A stretch of DNA of 64,000 nucleotides from Pseudomonadota bacterium (GCA_023423895.1 JAFAER010000062.1:49009-113008); one strand, 5' to 3'. Positions 1 to 10,269 are shown, counted from the first letter of the stretch. Translations and numbers: made by a program. Notes: a model not told the origin generated them from the sequence alone.

Positions 1-921
1 GTCGATGCGGACGACGCCGAGGACGGCGAGGAGGAGTCCGTCGCCGGTGACGGCGACATGCAGGAAGACGCGCTCGTCGCCGAGCGACAGCTCAATGGGA
101 GCGAGCTGCCCGACAAGACGATCAGCCTCACGTTCGACGACGGGCCGGGCAAGCGCTCGGGCGAGCTTGCGGACTACCTGGCCTCGAAGGGAGTCAAGGC
201 TGCCTTCTTCATCAACGGCTCGAAGGTCGCTGGTCGTCAGGGTGCGATCGACAAGATCGTCGGTCGTGGCCACCTCCTCGCGAACCACACGCACAATCAC
301 AAGCAGCTGACGAAGCTCTCCTCCGCGACCATCGTGAAGGAGATCGCCGACACCGACGCGATCATCGCCGCCGCGCAGCCGGATGGACCGTGGGTCGTCC
401 GCGCGCCGTTCGGCGCCTGGAACGGCACGGTCGCCCGCGCCGTGAACGCGACGGAGATGAAGAAGTACGTCGGAAGCGTGTTCTGGGACGAAGGCGGAGC
501 CCTCACGTCGACCGCCGCGGCCGACTGGGACTGCTGGGGCAAGGGCGTCAGCGTGCAGCGCTGCGGCGAGCTCTATCTGAACGAGATCCGGCACAAGCGG
601 CGCGGCATCGTCCTGTTCCACGATGTCCACGACAAGACCGTGGACATGATCAAGCAGATCCTCCCGACCCTGATCCAGGAAGGCTACAAGTTCGCCCCGC
701 TCCAGGAAGTGCCCTCGATCAAGCGCGCGATCGCCGCGGCGAGCACCCCGGAGGCCGACGACCAGTGCCAGAGCGCGACGCTCGGACGTCCGGTCGACGA
801 GAACGTCTGCGTGGAATCGCGAAGCACGCGGACGTGGTCGCGGTGTGTCGACGGCGAGTGGATCCGCTCCACGGGGCCGTCCGACACGAAGTGCAAGCAG
901 CGCTTCCCGCTGCAGCAGTGA
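1..921 (+). CDS. Polysaccharide deacetylase (NodB fold), 5' partial
   Basis: Metal-dependent carbohydrate deacetylase, expected to remove N- or O-acetyl groups from peptidoglycan, chitin or another cell-wall polymer. The frame is open from the left edge, so the N-terminus lies outside the window; an internal ATG at 58 is not convincing as the start because the acidic stretch before it is also open. NodB motifs are visible: LTFDDGPG (Asp-Asp), HTHNH (zinc histidines), RAPFGAWN, and the late LFHDVHDKT. A Cys-containing C-terminal extension of about 60 residues follows the catalytic domain and may be a small disulfide-bonded binding module. A hairpin terminator follows. The substrate cannot be told from sequence. 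Confidence 0.88.
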   Translation, partial: VDADDAEDGEEESVAGDGDMQEDALVAERQLNGSELPDKTISLTFDDGPGKRSGELADYLASKGVKAAFFINGSKVAGRQGAIDKIVGRGHLLANHTHNHKQLTKLSSATIVKEIADTDAIIAAAQPDGPWVVRAPFGAWNGTVARAVNATEMKKYVGSVFWDEGGALTSTAAADWDCWGKGVSVQRCGELYLNEIRHKRRGIVLFHDVHDKTVDMIKQILPTLIQEGYKFAPLQEVPSIKRAIAAASTPEADDQCQSATLGRPVDENVCVESRSTRTWSRCVDGEWIRSTGPSDTKCKQRFPLQQ

Positions 922-945
922 GCTGACCGGCAGCGAGCGCGCTCG

Positions 946-975
946 AGGAGGCCGCGAGCGATCGCGGCCTCTTTG
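946..975. terminator. Hairpin between convergent genes
   Basis: Perfect 8-bp stem GAGGCCGC (948-955) / GCGGCCTC (964-971) with an 8-base loop, followed by TTT on the + strand. It sits between the stop of the deacetylase and the stop of the opposing SRPBCC gene, so it may end transcription from both sides. Confidence 0.6.
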
Positions 976-990
976 CGTCGTTCGTCCCGT

Positions 991-1506
991 TCAGGGAGCG
1001 GTCGTCTCGCTCTTCTTCTCGGCCACGTGCTCGCGCAGCGACGTCATCAGCGACCCCCACCACATCCCGATCATGCGGGAGAACGCCGGGCCGAGCAGCC
1101 CGTGACGAACCGGATGGTCGTCGGGGAGCGCGCTCCAGCCGTGATGCATCACGGTGACGAGCGTGCCTTCGCCCGAGGGCTCGAAGGAGACCTCGACGAA
1201 CGTCTTCTCGTGCGGCTTGAAATTCACTCCGCGCCACTCCATCGCGAGCTTCGCCGGCGGCTCCCACGTCGTGATCTTGCCGACCTCGATCGTCTTCTGC
1301 CCCGTCGAGAGCTCGAATGTCTCGAAGAGGCGCCCGCCGACGCCGCCCTCGAGGAAGAGCGTTCCGCGACGCTTCCCGGCGATGCGGTAGCGCGGGCCCT
1401 GACGCCACCAGAGACCGATCTCGCGCGTGAAGACCTCGAAGGCGTCCCCCGGCGCGACGTCCACGAACACGCTCACCTTCGCGGAGTCGCCGGGTCGAGC
1501 GCTCAT
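991..1506 (-). CDS. SRPBCC / AHSA1-type ligand-binding protein
   Basis: A protein of 171 residues with the START-like pattern of the AHSA1 (activator of Hsp90 ATPase) family: an early VFVDVAPGDAFEVFT segment, the GGRLFETFE strand, and a long C-terminal helix after HGWSAL. The ATG at 1506 is chosen because it overlaps the stop of the ArsR gene by four bases (ATGA), which implies translational coupling. Soluble and cytoplasmic. In many bacteria ArsR-SRPBCC pairs are adjacent; the SRPBCC partner is usually of unknown biochemical role, and no ligand can be proposed here. Confidence 0.85.
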   Translation of the reverse strand: MSARPGDSAKVSVFVDVAPGDAFEVFTREIGLWWRQGPRYRIAGKRRGTLFLEGGVGGRLFETFELSTGQKTIEVGKITTWEPPAKLAMEWRGVNFKPHEKTFVEVSFEPSGEGTLVTVMHHGWSALPDDHPVRHGLLGPAFSRMIGMWWGSLMTSLREHVAEKKSETTAP

Positions 1507-1841
1507 CGCTTGCCCTTTCCGCGCGTGCGCTCGGCGTAGTCCTTGAACGACGCGAGCTCGAGCGCCCAGAACGCCTCCACGTCGTCGAGCCATCGCCGGA
1601 GGGCGCGGAACGGCTCCTTCCGAAGACTGTAGACGTGGACGCGCGCGTCTTCTGCGTCGAGCGCCTCCTCGACCAGACCGGTGTTGCGGAGCACCCGGAG
1701 GTGCCGGCTCATTGCCGGAGGGCTCATCTCCAGAGCATCGGCGAGCTCCCCGGCGCGGCGAGGTTTCCTCCGGAGCAGGTCGATGACGCCCCGCCGCGTA
1801 GGATCCGCGAGCGCTGCGAACGTCCGATCGAGATCATTCAT
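1503..1841 (-). CDS. ArsR-family winged-helix repressor
   Basis: A 112-residue DNA-binding regulator. The N-terminus FAALADPTRRGVIDLL is the classical ArsR opening, followed by the recognition helix region MSPPAMSRHLRVLRNTGLV and the wing segment RVHVYSLR. The Cys metal-binding motif of arsenic or cadmium sensors is absent, so this belongs to the non-metal group usually found beside SRPBCC proteins. It lies 7 bases downstream of the VOC gene and overlaps the SRPBCC gene, so the three form one operon. It probably represses its own operon through the palindrome at 2322-2364. Confidence 0.92.
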   Translation of the reverse strand: MNDLDRTFAALADPTRRGVIDLLRRKPRRAGELADALEMSPPAMSRHLRVLRNTGLVEEALDAEDARVHVYSLRKEPFRALRRWLDDVEAFWALELASFKDYAERTRGKGKR

Positions 1842-1848
1842 GCGTCGG

Positions 1849-2301
1849 TCAGCCGTTCGGATTCGGGGTGCGCAGGCGCTCGTAGAACCACCAGCCGTGG
1901 CCGCCGATGTCTTCGCACTCGTAGCCGCGATCGGTCCAGTACTCCTCGCCGTAGTCGTGCGTCTCCGGCTCGCGAATGATCTTCGCGCCGGCTGCGCGTG
2001 CGCGCTGGAAGTGAGCTTCTACGTCATCGACGTAGACCATCATGTTCTGCGTGTTCGCCCCGCCGACCTGCGCTGGGGCGCGGTGCTTCGGGAACTTCTC
2101 CGACTTCTCCGACCCGACCATGATGAGGCCTCCGCCGTAGACGAGCTCGGAGTGCTCGATTCGCCCGCCGTCACCTTCGACCTTGAGCCGGATCTCGAAG
2201 CCGAACGCCCGGCAGAGAAAGTCGATGGCCTTGGCGGCATCTTCATAATAGAGCGACGACGAAATTCGCGGCCAGCCAGGGGGTGTGGGCTTCATGGGCA
2301 T
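1849..2301 (-). CDS. VOC / glyoxalase-bleomycin resistance family protein
   Basis: A 150-residue vicinal-oxygen-chelate fold protein. It starts with the PRISSSLYYEDAAKAIDFL pattern typical of the PhnB/YdeI-like VOC branch, carries the central NTQNMMVYVDDVEAHFQRA strand-helix, and ends with DIGGHGWWFYER, the usual C-terminal metal-side strand. Two ATG codons (2301 and 2295) are possible starts. First gene of the VOC-ArsR-SRPBCC operon. VOC members include dioxygenases, glyoxalases and antibiotic-binding proteins; the sequence does not discriminate between these. Confidence 0.85.
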   Translation of the reverse strand: MPMKPTPPGWPRISSSLYYEDAAKAIDFLCRAFGFEIRLKVEGDGGRIEHSELVYGGGLIMVGSEKSEKFPKHRAPAQVGGANTQNMMVYVDDVEAHFQRARAAGAKIIREPETHDYGEEYWTDRGYECEDIGGHGWWFYERLRTPNPNG

Positions 2302-2321
2302 CGATCTCCTCGGGCGAAGGT

Positions 2322-2364
2322 TTCGTTCACAGGCTGGTCAATAGTTAACCCTGTAGTGAACGAA
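2322..2364 (-). promoter_or_regulatory. Nested palindrome, candidate ArsR operator
   Basis: Outer arms TTCGTTCAC (2322-2330) and GTGAACGAA (2356-2364) are perfect inverted repeats. Inside lies a second dyad, GGTCAA (2336-2341) TAG TTAACC (2345-2350), with 5 of 6 paired positions. The site is AT-richer than its surroundings and begins 20 bases upstream of the VOC start codon, where an autoregulated ArsR operator is expected. Binding is inferred from position and symmetry only. Confidence 0.5.
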
Positions 2365-2485
2365 TTGCAAGCGAACGATTCGCCGTCGCGAGCGCCCGCA
2401 TTCCGGCGCTGCCGCACCACGTGCTCGATGCGCCTCGCCGGATCCATCGGCGCTCGCGTGCTTCAGCGTCGCGAGCTGGGCTCGC

Positions 2486-3742
2486 TCACTCGACGCAGCA
2501 CACCGTCGAAGGCGTCTCCGGCGTGAACGAGCCGAGCGGGACGCCGCCGCTGGTGGGGCAAGAACCGCCCGTTGGAGTCGGGGTGGACACCGACAATCGC
2601 TCGACGCCGGTCGTGGACGTGCACGCCACAGGCACACGTTTCGTGGTCGTCGGCGCTCCCGAGCACGACGACGAGCCGTACGTCGAAACGGAGGCTTCAC
2701 AGGTGACCCCCGCTGCGGCGCCACAGGTGCAGCTCGAGCACGAGCGCGTGTCCGAGCCGCCTTCGTAGAAGACGCGCCGTTGCGGGTAGCCGGCCGGACA
2801 CTCCCACGTCCCGGGGCGAAGGACGCACCGATTGGTGGCATCGAACGGCGGCAGCGTGGCGCCGACACACGTGCCGTCCGCACAACTGGCGGCGACATTT
2901 GCCCGTCCACACAGTCGGATCTGTGCGCCCCAGGTCATCGGTGGAACCGCCGCCGTGCGGCTCGGCGTGCAGGTTCCGCCGCTCGCGGTGGACGCGGTGA
3001 CGCTGAACGCCGAGATCTTCTTCGCGTCACAGTAGGTGGTGCCCGGCTTGGCGCACGTCAATGCTCCGTCGCCGTTCGGGGAGCCGCAGGTCAGCAAACA
3101 CGTCGGATCGTCGAAGAACTTGGTCTGCGGTGCGGAGCACGTCACGCCAGCGGGCGCCGAGCAGCTGCACGAGCACTGCGCGCTCGGCGCGTCGGGATTC
3201 GAGAGCCCGTCGTAGATCTTGTTCGGGAAGTCACCCGAGCACGGCGGCGCCGCCCCACCGCCGTACCCCTCGTGAACGGCCAGCGGTCCGTACCAGCCGT
3301 TCGGGACGAGCGGGAGGCAGGACGAGCACTCGATCGGGCGCGCTCCCGTGTCGGACTCCGCGTCCTCGTCCGCGAGCGCACCGTCGGGGACGCCGGTCTC
3401 GGCATCATCCACGTCCTCGGCGTCGCCCCCCTCAGCGTCTTCGGGTTCCTTGTGGCTGCCCGGCTCGTCGCCCCAGCCGGGGGACCGGTCTGGCGCCCCG
3501 TCGTCGTCATACGGGGAGGACCCGTCCTCCGCTACGGACGAGCTCGCCGACGCGTCTTCGCGGTCGGTCGGCTCCTGGAAATCGAGGATGACGGCGCACG
3601 CCGGCGAGAGGACGAGCAGGCTGGCGACGGCCAACCCCCGCACGCCGGCCTTGGTACGGGCGCGGCGGCTCTTTCCCCCTCGAGGACGGCCAAGACTCGC
3701 GCGGAGATGGCTCACAGCGATGATGAACGGCCGGGCGACCAC
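2486..3742 (-). CDS. Cys-rich putative lipoprotein
   Basis: Not assigned to a named family. The N-terminus has a basic stretch, a hydrophobic run and the lipobox LSPAC near residue 50, so it is probably exported and lipidated; the long basic leader before it suggests the true start is downstream of the GTG at 3742, for example the GTG at 3715. After an acidic Asp/Glu/Ser linker (residues 60-135) comes a domain with more than 20 cysteines, which contains two related units with SAPAGVTC and GAAAGVTC cores. Such Cys-rich surface proteins are frequent in Polyangia. The function is unknown. Confidence 0.7.
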   Translation of the reverse strand: MVARPFIIAVSHLRASLGRPRGGKSRRARTKAGVRGLAVASLLVLSPACAVILDFQEPTDREDASASSSVAEDGSSPYDDDGAPDRSPGWGDEPGSHKEPEDAEGGDAEDVDDAETGVPDGALADEDAESDTGARPIECSSCLPLVPNGWYGPLAVHEGYGGGAAPPCSGDFPNKIYDGLSNPDAPSAQCSCSCSAPAGVTCSAPQTKFFDDPTCLLTCGSPNGDGALTCAKPGTTYCDAKKISAFSVTASTASGGTCTPSRTAAVPPMTWGAQIRLCGRANVAASCADGTCVGATLPPFDATNRCVLRPGTWECPAGYPQRRVFYEGGSDTRSCSSCTCGAAAGVTCEASVSTYGSSSCSGAPTTTKRVPVACTSTTGVERLSVSTPTPTGGSCPTSGGVPLGSFTPETPSTVCCVE

Positions 3743-3790
3743 GTCCTGTAGGCCAGGCAGGCTCTTCAGAACCCAGGAGCCTCGCCGTTA

Positions 3791-5193
<1,403 letters not shown>

Positions 5194-5197
<4 letters not shown>

Positions 5198-6270
5198 CGC
5201 CGCGCCGTATGGCGGCGACGGTCCTCGCGGCCGCTGCCTTCTGCGGGACGGCGAGCGTCGCGAGCGCGGAGCCGGCACGTGACGAGTCGGCGGAGGAGCT
5301 GTTCGAGCGCGGCAAGCAGCTCGTCCTGCAGAAGAAGTACGCCGAGGCGTGCCCGCTGCTTGCACGCAGTCGTCAGATCGATCCCGGCATCGGAACGATG
5401 CTCTGGCTCGCAGACTGTTACGAGAAGAACGGCCAGCTCGCCGGAGCGTGGAGCGAGTTCAAGGCCGCTGCCGAAGCGGCTGCGCGACGGAACGACGAAC
5501 GCCAGCTCGTCGCATCGAGGCGGGCGACGAGCCTCGAAGAGCGGCTGACGCGGCTCGTGATCGTCGTCCCTGCCGAGCGTATGGTCGACGGGCTGCAGAT
5601 CCGCCGCGACGGCGTGCTCGTCTCCTCGGCGGAGCTCGGCGCGCCGCTACCCATCGGCCCGGGCATCCACACCATCTCGGCAGCTGCGCCCGGGCGAAAG
5701 CCCTGGAGCGCCACGGTCGATCTCCCCGCACGCTCGGACGTCATCGCCGTGAACGTCCCGCTGCTCGAGCTCGACACCACCATGTCTACGGCCGCCCCGC
5801 CCGGCGTGCCGAGCTCTTCGACGCCGGCATCGGCGGTCCGCGGTGCGGAGAGGGAGCACGTTCCCGCTTCTCCGCAGGAAGCCTCACCGGGCGCCGCCGG
5901 CTCATCCTCGTGGATGCGCGTCTCGGGGATCTCGGCGGCCGTCGTGGGAGTGGGCTTGATCGGCGCCGGCGCGTACTTCGGCCTCGATGCGAAGTCGACC
6001 TACGACGCGTCCAACGCTGGCGGCCATTGCATCGACGACGCGTGTGATCCAGCGGGGCGCGCGCTCCGGCGGGATGCGACCTCGGCGGCCACGCTCTCCA
6101 CGATCATGTTCGGCGCGGGCGCGGCCGCAGCCACGGCGGGCGTCGTCTTGTTCATCCTCGCGCCGTCGCGCGCGGCCAGACCCGTCACCCCCGAGAAGCG
6201 AAGCGCGTGGACGGTCGTTCCGAGTGGCGGAGCACGCGCCGCGGGCCTCTCGCTCACCCATCGTTGGTGA
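5194..6270 (+). CDS. TPR-like exported membrane protein coupled to kinase
   Basis: A protein of 358 residues with a signal peptide ending near ASVASA, then a tetratricopeptide-like helical segment (FERGKQLVLQKKYAEACPLL) of the type seen in Polyangia kinase partners, then a beta-rich PEGA-like segment (residues about 130-195) starting RLVIVVP. Two hydrophobic spans lie in the C-terminal third (around GISAAVVGVGLIGAGAYFG and MFGAGAAAATAGVVLFIL). The ATG at 5194 overlaps the kinase stop by four bases. The role is unknown; context suggests a periplasmic sensing or scaffold partner of the kinase. Similar proteins occur at 22067 and 49590, again beside kinases. Confidence 0.75.
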
Positions 6271-6328
6271 GCGCGCCTGGTGCAATGGCATTCCGCCCGT
6301 CGGGAGACGCGCGTACGCTGACGCCCCG

Positions 6329-6853
6329 ATGGCCGCCAACAAGAAGCCGAAGAACCCCGACGAGGCCGCGCTCCGCGAGCTCGGTCTCAGCTTCCCCGAG
6401 ACGACCGAAGACTTCCCCTGGGGCCATCGCGCGCTGAAGGTGAAGGGCAAGGCCTTCGTCTTCATGGGGACGGGCAGGGAAGGGGGCGCGGACCACGACG
6501 ACTTCTTTCTCTCGTGCAAGCTTCCGCAGTCGGCTCCGATGGCGCTCACGATCCGAGGGGTGAAGCCGACGGGCTATGGGCTCGGGAAAGCCGGCTGGGT
6601 CTCGGCGCAGTGGCCTCCCGGTAAGGCGCCTCTCGACATGCTCCGCGACTGGCTGCGCGAGAGCTATTGCGCCGTCGCGCCGAAGAAGCTAGTCGCGCTC
6701 GTCGAGCAGGGCGGTGGACCTGCGAAGGAGCCGAAAAAGAAGGTCACGAAGAAGAAGGTCGTGGCCTCGCGCGCCAAGCCCGCTGCCCTGGGCGCGAAGA
6801 GCAAGACCAAGAAGGCGCCGCTGGCGAAGAAGAAGACCGCGCGGAAGCGCTGA
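6329..6853 (+). CDS. MmcQ/YjbR-type protein with Lys-rich tail
   Basis: A 174-residue protein. Residues 10-127 match the MmcQ/YjbR (CyaY-like, DUF419) pattern: SFPETTEDFPWGHRALKVKGK, FLSCKLP, and the late WLRESYCAVAPKKL. Residues 131-174 form a tail rich in Lys, Ala and Pro (repeated KKK and AKSKTKK pieces) that resembles histone H1 or bacterial H1-like tails. YjbR members have a DNA-binding-like double-wing fold; here the tail would add non-specific DNA affinity, which is an inference. The ATG at 6329 is the first in frame that gives a full domain. Confidence 0.82.
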   Translation: MAANKKPKNPDEAALRELGLSFPETTEDFPWGHRALKVKGKAFVFMGTGREGGADHDDFFLSCKLPQSAPMALTIRGVKPTGYGLGKAGWVSAQWPPGKAPLDMLRDWLRESYCAVAPKKLVALVEQGGGPAKEPKKKVTKKKVVASRAKPAALGAKSKTKKAPLAKKKTARKR

Positions 6854-7085
6854 CCGCACCGCAAGCGTCGCCCGACCATCGGGAGGGTGATCCCCACATC
6901 GGGGTGGCCTCGGAGCGGCCCGGGCATCGATCCAGATCAGGGGGCGGCGCGCGCGACGATTCTGCGGATCGCGTCGAATCGGAGGGAAAAACCGCGGTCG
7001 CGCGACGACTTCGAGCCCGGCACCTCCGTTGCAGTGCACCGCACTAGAGGGTGGGCGTGGCGCGCTCGCTCGGAAGGTGCTGGAC

Positions 7086-7916
7086 ATGATCATCGCTCGT
7101 ACGTGGAAGCTCTCGCTGTTCGCTGTCGGCGTCGCTGCGGTTCTCTCGGCGTGTTCGTCCGCAGAGCCGATCGAAGGTCGCAAGACGACGAAGTCGAAGG
7201 TCGACGGAGACCGCTGGCAGCCGCCGGAGTCGAGCGCCTCGGGCACATATGAAGGCTTGAACGGTGAAGGCTGCTCCGGGGGCTTGAAGCCGGGCACGCG
7301 GGCGCTCGGCGATCAGATCAAGCAGCAGTTCGGCGTGACGTATGGCGGCTACTCGTGCCGCGCGAACACCGCCGACAAGTCCCAGCTCTCGATCCACGCC
7401 GTCGGTCGTGCGCTCGACATCATGACGAGCGGCGCGAGCGGCGACGAGATCGCCAACCATCTGGTGCAGAACGCCGACACCCTCGGCGTCCAGCTCATCA
7501 TCTGGAACCGGACGCTCTGGAAGGTCACGCCGAACGGACCGACGTCTCGTGCGTACACGGGGCCGAACCCGCACACGGATCACGTTCACGCCGAGGTGAA
7601 CAGCGCAGTGGCAGCGAGCGGTCCGGGACAGGTCGAGCCGACGGGCGAGCAGTGCCAGGACCCGAACGATCCGAGCTGCCAGGGTCAGGAGCCGACGGGC
7701 GAGCAGTGCCAGGACCCGAACGATCCGAACTGCCAGGAGGATCCCTGGGGCGGCCCCGGAGGCCAGTGTCAGGACCCGTACGATCCCAACTGCGGAGGAG
7801 ACGGCTGGGGCGAAGACGACGACGGCTGGTACGACGAGGCCGAGTGCTGGACCGCAACCGACTGTGATCCGAGCGGTCAGGTCATGTGCGACCAGGGCTA
7901 TTGCATGTGGTGGTGA
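7086..7916 (+). CDS. Lipoprotein with M15/extensin-like peptidase domain
   Basis: A 276-residue exported protein with lipobox LSAC near residue 22. The central domain has SIHAVGRALDIM and HTDHVHAEV, the His...Asp and His pattern of zinc D,D-peptidase-like (M15/VanY, extensin-like) folds, so it may bind zinc and act on peptidoglycan. The C-terminus carries an 18-residue unit repeated in tandem (54-bp period, DNA starting at 7635 and 7689) with the core GEQCQDPNDP, plus a third degenerate copy, and ends in a Cys/Trp-rich segment. The ATG at 7086 is preferred over the upstream in-frame codon because it gives a compact signal peptide. Confidence 0.78.
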   Translation: MIIARTWKLSLFAVGVAAVLSACSSAEPIEGRKTTKSKVDGDRWQPPESSASGTYEGLNGEGCSGGLKPGTRALGDQIKQQFGVTYGGYSCRANTADKSQLSIHAVGRALDIMTSGASGDEIANHLVQNADTLGVQLIIWNRTLWKVTPNGPTSRAYTGPNPHTDHVHAEVNSAVAASGPGQVEPTGEQCQDPNDPSCQGQEPTGEQCQDPNDPNCQEDPWGGPGGQCQDPYDPNCGGDGWGEDDDGWYDEAECWTATDCDPSGQVMCDQGYCMWW

Positions 7917-8074
7917 TCGTTCCTTCCTCCGTCGCTGGTGATTCCGATCGAGACGAGGCCTTCGGAGGGACGGGACGCGCTGCGCGGAATGGCTCTGTCC
8001 CGTCGTCTCCTCGTAGGCGCGGCGAGTTGCCTCGTCGCCGCCGTTCACCGGTCATTCGCGAAACGGCATAAGAA

Positions 8075-8104
8075 GGGGGCGGGCGGGCGGGCGGGCGGGC
8101 GCGC
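8075..8104 (+). repeat. GGGC tetranucleotide tract
   Basis: Six near-perfect GGGC units in tandem in the gap before the PD40 lipoprotein. Four or more G-triplets with one-base spacers make this a candidate G-quadruplex on the + strand, about 70 bases upstream of the next GTG start. No other function is visible in the 255-base gap. Confidence 0.7.
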
Positions 8105-8170
8105 ACCTCGACGCCGCGGTCGCTCGACGGGAGGAGGCATCGAGCCGCGCCATCAGCTACGCTCGATCGT

Positions 8171-9151
8171 GTGTGGGGCGTTCGGTCGGGCGGTCTGACG
8201 ATGATCGCGATCGCGGCGGCGTGCGGAACGTACGGTGGGGAAGAGCCGCCGGCGCCAGCACCTGAAGAGCCGCCGGTCGATGCCGGGCGTTCGACGGCGA
8301 CGGACGCGGGAGCGAACGACGCGTCCGAGATCGCTGACGCGCACACGAGCGACGTCGAAGCGTCGACTCCCGCGCGTTGCAATCCGACTGCGCCGTTCGG
8401 TGAGCCCGCTCCGGTGATGGAGCTGAACACCGGTGTTGCCGAAAATTCAGCGTGGCTGACCCCGGACGAGCTCACGGTGTACTTCGCGCGCGCGTCGAAG
8501 CTGATGAAGGCGACGCGCGCCACGACGATGGCGCCGTTCTCCATGCCTGAGCCGGCGCCCTTCGTGGACGATGACGATAGCGGCGAGCATCCCTCGCTCA
8601 CGCGCGACGAGCTCACCATCGTGTTCTCGAGAGCCGACGTCCTCCGCACGTCGACACGCCCGAATCCGAACGCGCTCTTTCCGCGTGCCGGGGTGATGCC
8701 CGAGCTGAACTCGGCGAGCGCCGCAGAAGGAACGCCGGCGCTCGCCGATGAAGGCCGCGAGATTTACTTCCGGCGCAACACCAGCGCTCAGGTCGGCAAC
8801 GAGCTGTTCGTCGCGGCGCGCGCCGGCGCGGTTGGCGCGTTCGGCGCAGCACAACGGCTTCCCGTCAACTCGGCATCCAACGACTCGCACCCGGTCGTGC
8901 GCGAAGACGGGCTCGAGCTCTGGTTCGCGTCGAATCGTGCGGCGGGCAATGGCAACCGGATCTTCGTCGCAACTCGGCCGTCGAGGCAGGATTCATTCGG
9001 CATGCCCGTCGAGGTCGCCGAGCTCAACGCGGCAGGCACGTTCAACGTGCCTGCGTGGATCAGCCCGGACGGATGCGTCATCTGGATCGCGACCAATCGT
9101 CCGGGGGGTGCCGGAGGAACCGACCTCTTCCGGGCCGCTCGCCCGCTCTGA
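8171..9151 (+). CDS. PD40 (WD40-like) beta-propeller lipoprotein
   Basis: A 326-residue protein. The GTG start gives a short signal with lipobox AIAAAC near residue 18; an ATG at 8201 is the alternative. Repeated PD40 blades are visible: WLTPDELTVYFARA, SLTRDELTIVFSRA, ALADEGREIYFRRN, VVREDGLELWFASNR and a last WISPDGCVIWIATNR. These TolB-like propellers usually bind protein or peptide partners in the periplasm. There is no obvious operon partner: the next gene is convergent with a gap of about 20 bases. Confidence 0.83.
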   Translation: MWGVRSGGLTMIAIAAACGTYGGEEPPAPAPEEPPVDAGRSTATDAGANDASEIADAHTSDVEASTPARCNPTAPFGEPAPVMELNTGVAENSAWLTPDELTVYFARASKLMKATRATTMAPFSMPEPAPFVDDDDSGEHPSLTRDELTIVFSRADVLRTSTRPNPNALFPRAGVMPELNSASAAEGTPALADEGREIYFRRNTSAQVGNELFVAARAGAVGAFGAAQRLPVNSASNDSHPVVREDGLELWFASNRAAGNGNRIFVATRPSRQDSFGMPVEVAELNAAGTFNVPAWISPDGCVIWIATNRPGGAGGTDLFRAARPL

Positions 9152-9172
9152 CGCTGCGCTCGCTCGTTGCGC

Positions 9173-10216
9173 TCAGTGCTTCGGCGCACGCCCAGCATCG
9201 TGACGGCCGCCGCCATGCGCGCCCGAGTCGCGCCCGGCATCGCGGGCACCAGCGTCGCGAACACCAGCGTCTTCAGAGAGGCCAGCGTCGAGGGGCGTGG
9301 CGGCGTCCACGGTCGACGCCGATCCGTCGGCGATGTTGGCTGCCGCCGCGAGCGCGGTCGGCTCGACGTCCGCTAGCGCCGCGTCGTCCGGTTCGGTCGC
9401 CGGTGGCATTGCGCTGTCCGCGGTCGGCGCGGTCGGCGCGGAAGGTGCTTCGCCGGCGAGCTGCTCGGCGATGGCGTCGCGGTACACGTAGACGGCGCCG
9501 GCACCTCCAGCGAGGACGAGGAGGAGCAAGACCTTTCCGAAGACCCCGCCAGTCCCCGGCGGAGGAGGAGGCTCGGACGACGGCGTCGATCGGCGAGATT
9601 TCGTCGGTTCGGAAGCAGCAGGCGCGGTCGCGGGGACGGCCTCGGCCTCGGCCTTCTGCTCGGCGCGTCGAGGCCGCGCCACCGCCGGAGCGGCGGGCGT
9701 TTCCGGCAGGCTCGTCTCGCTGATCACCAGGCGCGGCTTGCCGGGCGGGTTCGCCGGTGGGGCGACGCCGATCTGCGTCTCGCGGGGTACACGTTGAGGC
9801 GGCGTGACGGGGTCGGCGCCCGGCATGATGCCAGGCTGCGTGGGCTCTTGCGTCGCGCCGCCGATGCCGAGGATGGTCTTCTCGGCCATCCCGCTCTGCA
9901 GCGCGCGATTGAGCGCAACGGACACGTCATCCGGCAGATCGATGAAGCGGACGGCCATGCCCGCCGGCTGGTTCGTGCCTTCGCTCTTCGCGCGCCGCCA
10001 GAGCACACGCGCATCCGCCGACACCTTCGCGTCGACGGTCGTGATCTCGAGCGTGACGAGGGCGCCCTCGTCGACGGGCGCGATCGTCTCGAGGAACATC
10101 CCGCCGAGGCTCGCGTCCCATGCGATCGCTTCGGCGCGCTCGCCGCTCGTGGGTTGCTCGAAGGTGACACGCAAGATCGCGGCGGGGTGCCGCCTGATCT
10201 GCCGCTGTTCCGACAT
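9173..10216 (-). CDS. PilZ-domain protein with membrane span
   Basis: A 347-residue protein. The N-terminal PilZ domain opens with QRQIRRHPA (the RxxxR c-di-GMP arm is partly kept as RQIRR) followed by AWDASLGGMFLET, matching the D/NxSxxG motif; PilZ domains typically bind cyclic di-GMP. A Pro/Ala/Glu linker leads to one hydrophobic span (GKVLLLLVLAGGAGAVYVY, about residues 230-248) and then a low-complexity tail with repeated DAG units. The ATG at 10216 gives the canonical MSEQRQIRRHP start. The domain is cytoplasmic and the tail presumably outside, so it could relay c-di-GMP levels across the membrane. Confidence 0.85.
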   Translation of the reverse strand: MSEQRQIRRHPAAILRVTFEQPTSGERAEAIAWDASLGGMFLETIAPVDEGALVTLEITTVDAKVSADARVLWRRAKSEGTNQPAGMAVRFIDLPDDVSVALNRALQSGMAEKTILGIGGATQEPTQPGIMPGADPVTPPQRVPRETQIGVAPPANPPGKPRLVISETSLPETPAAPAVARPRRAEQKAEAEAVPATAPAASEPTKSRRSTPSSEPPPPPGTGGVFGKVLLLLVLAGGAGAVYVYRDAIAEQLAGEAPSAPTAPTADSAMPPATEPDDAALADVEPTALAAAANIADGSASTVDAATPLDAGLSEDAGVRDAGARDAGRDSGAHGGGRHDAGRAPKH

Positions 10217-10269
10217 GCCGGGGCAGAGTACGGGAGAGCGCCGGCCGTTGGAACGGGCGTGCGTGGCGA

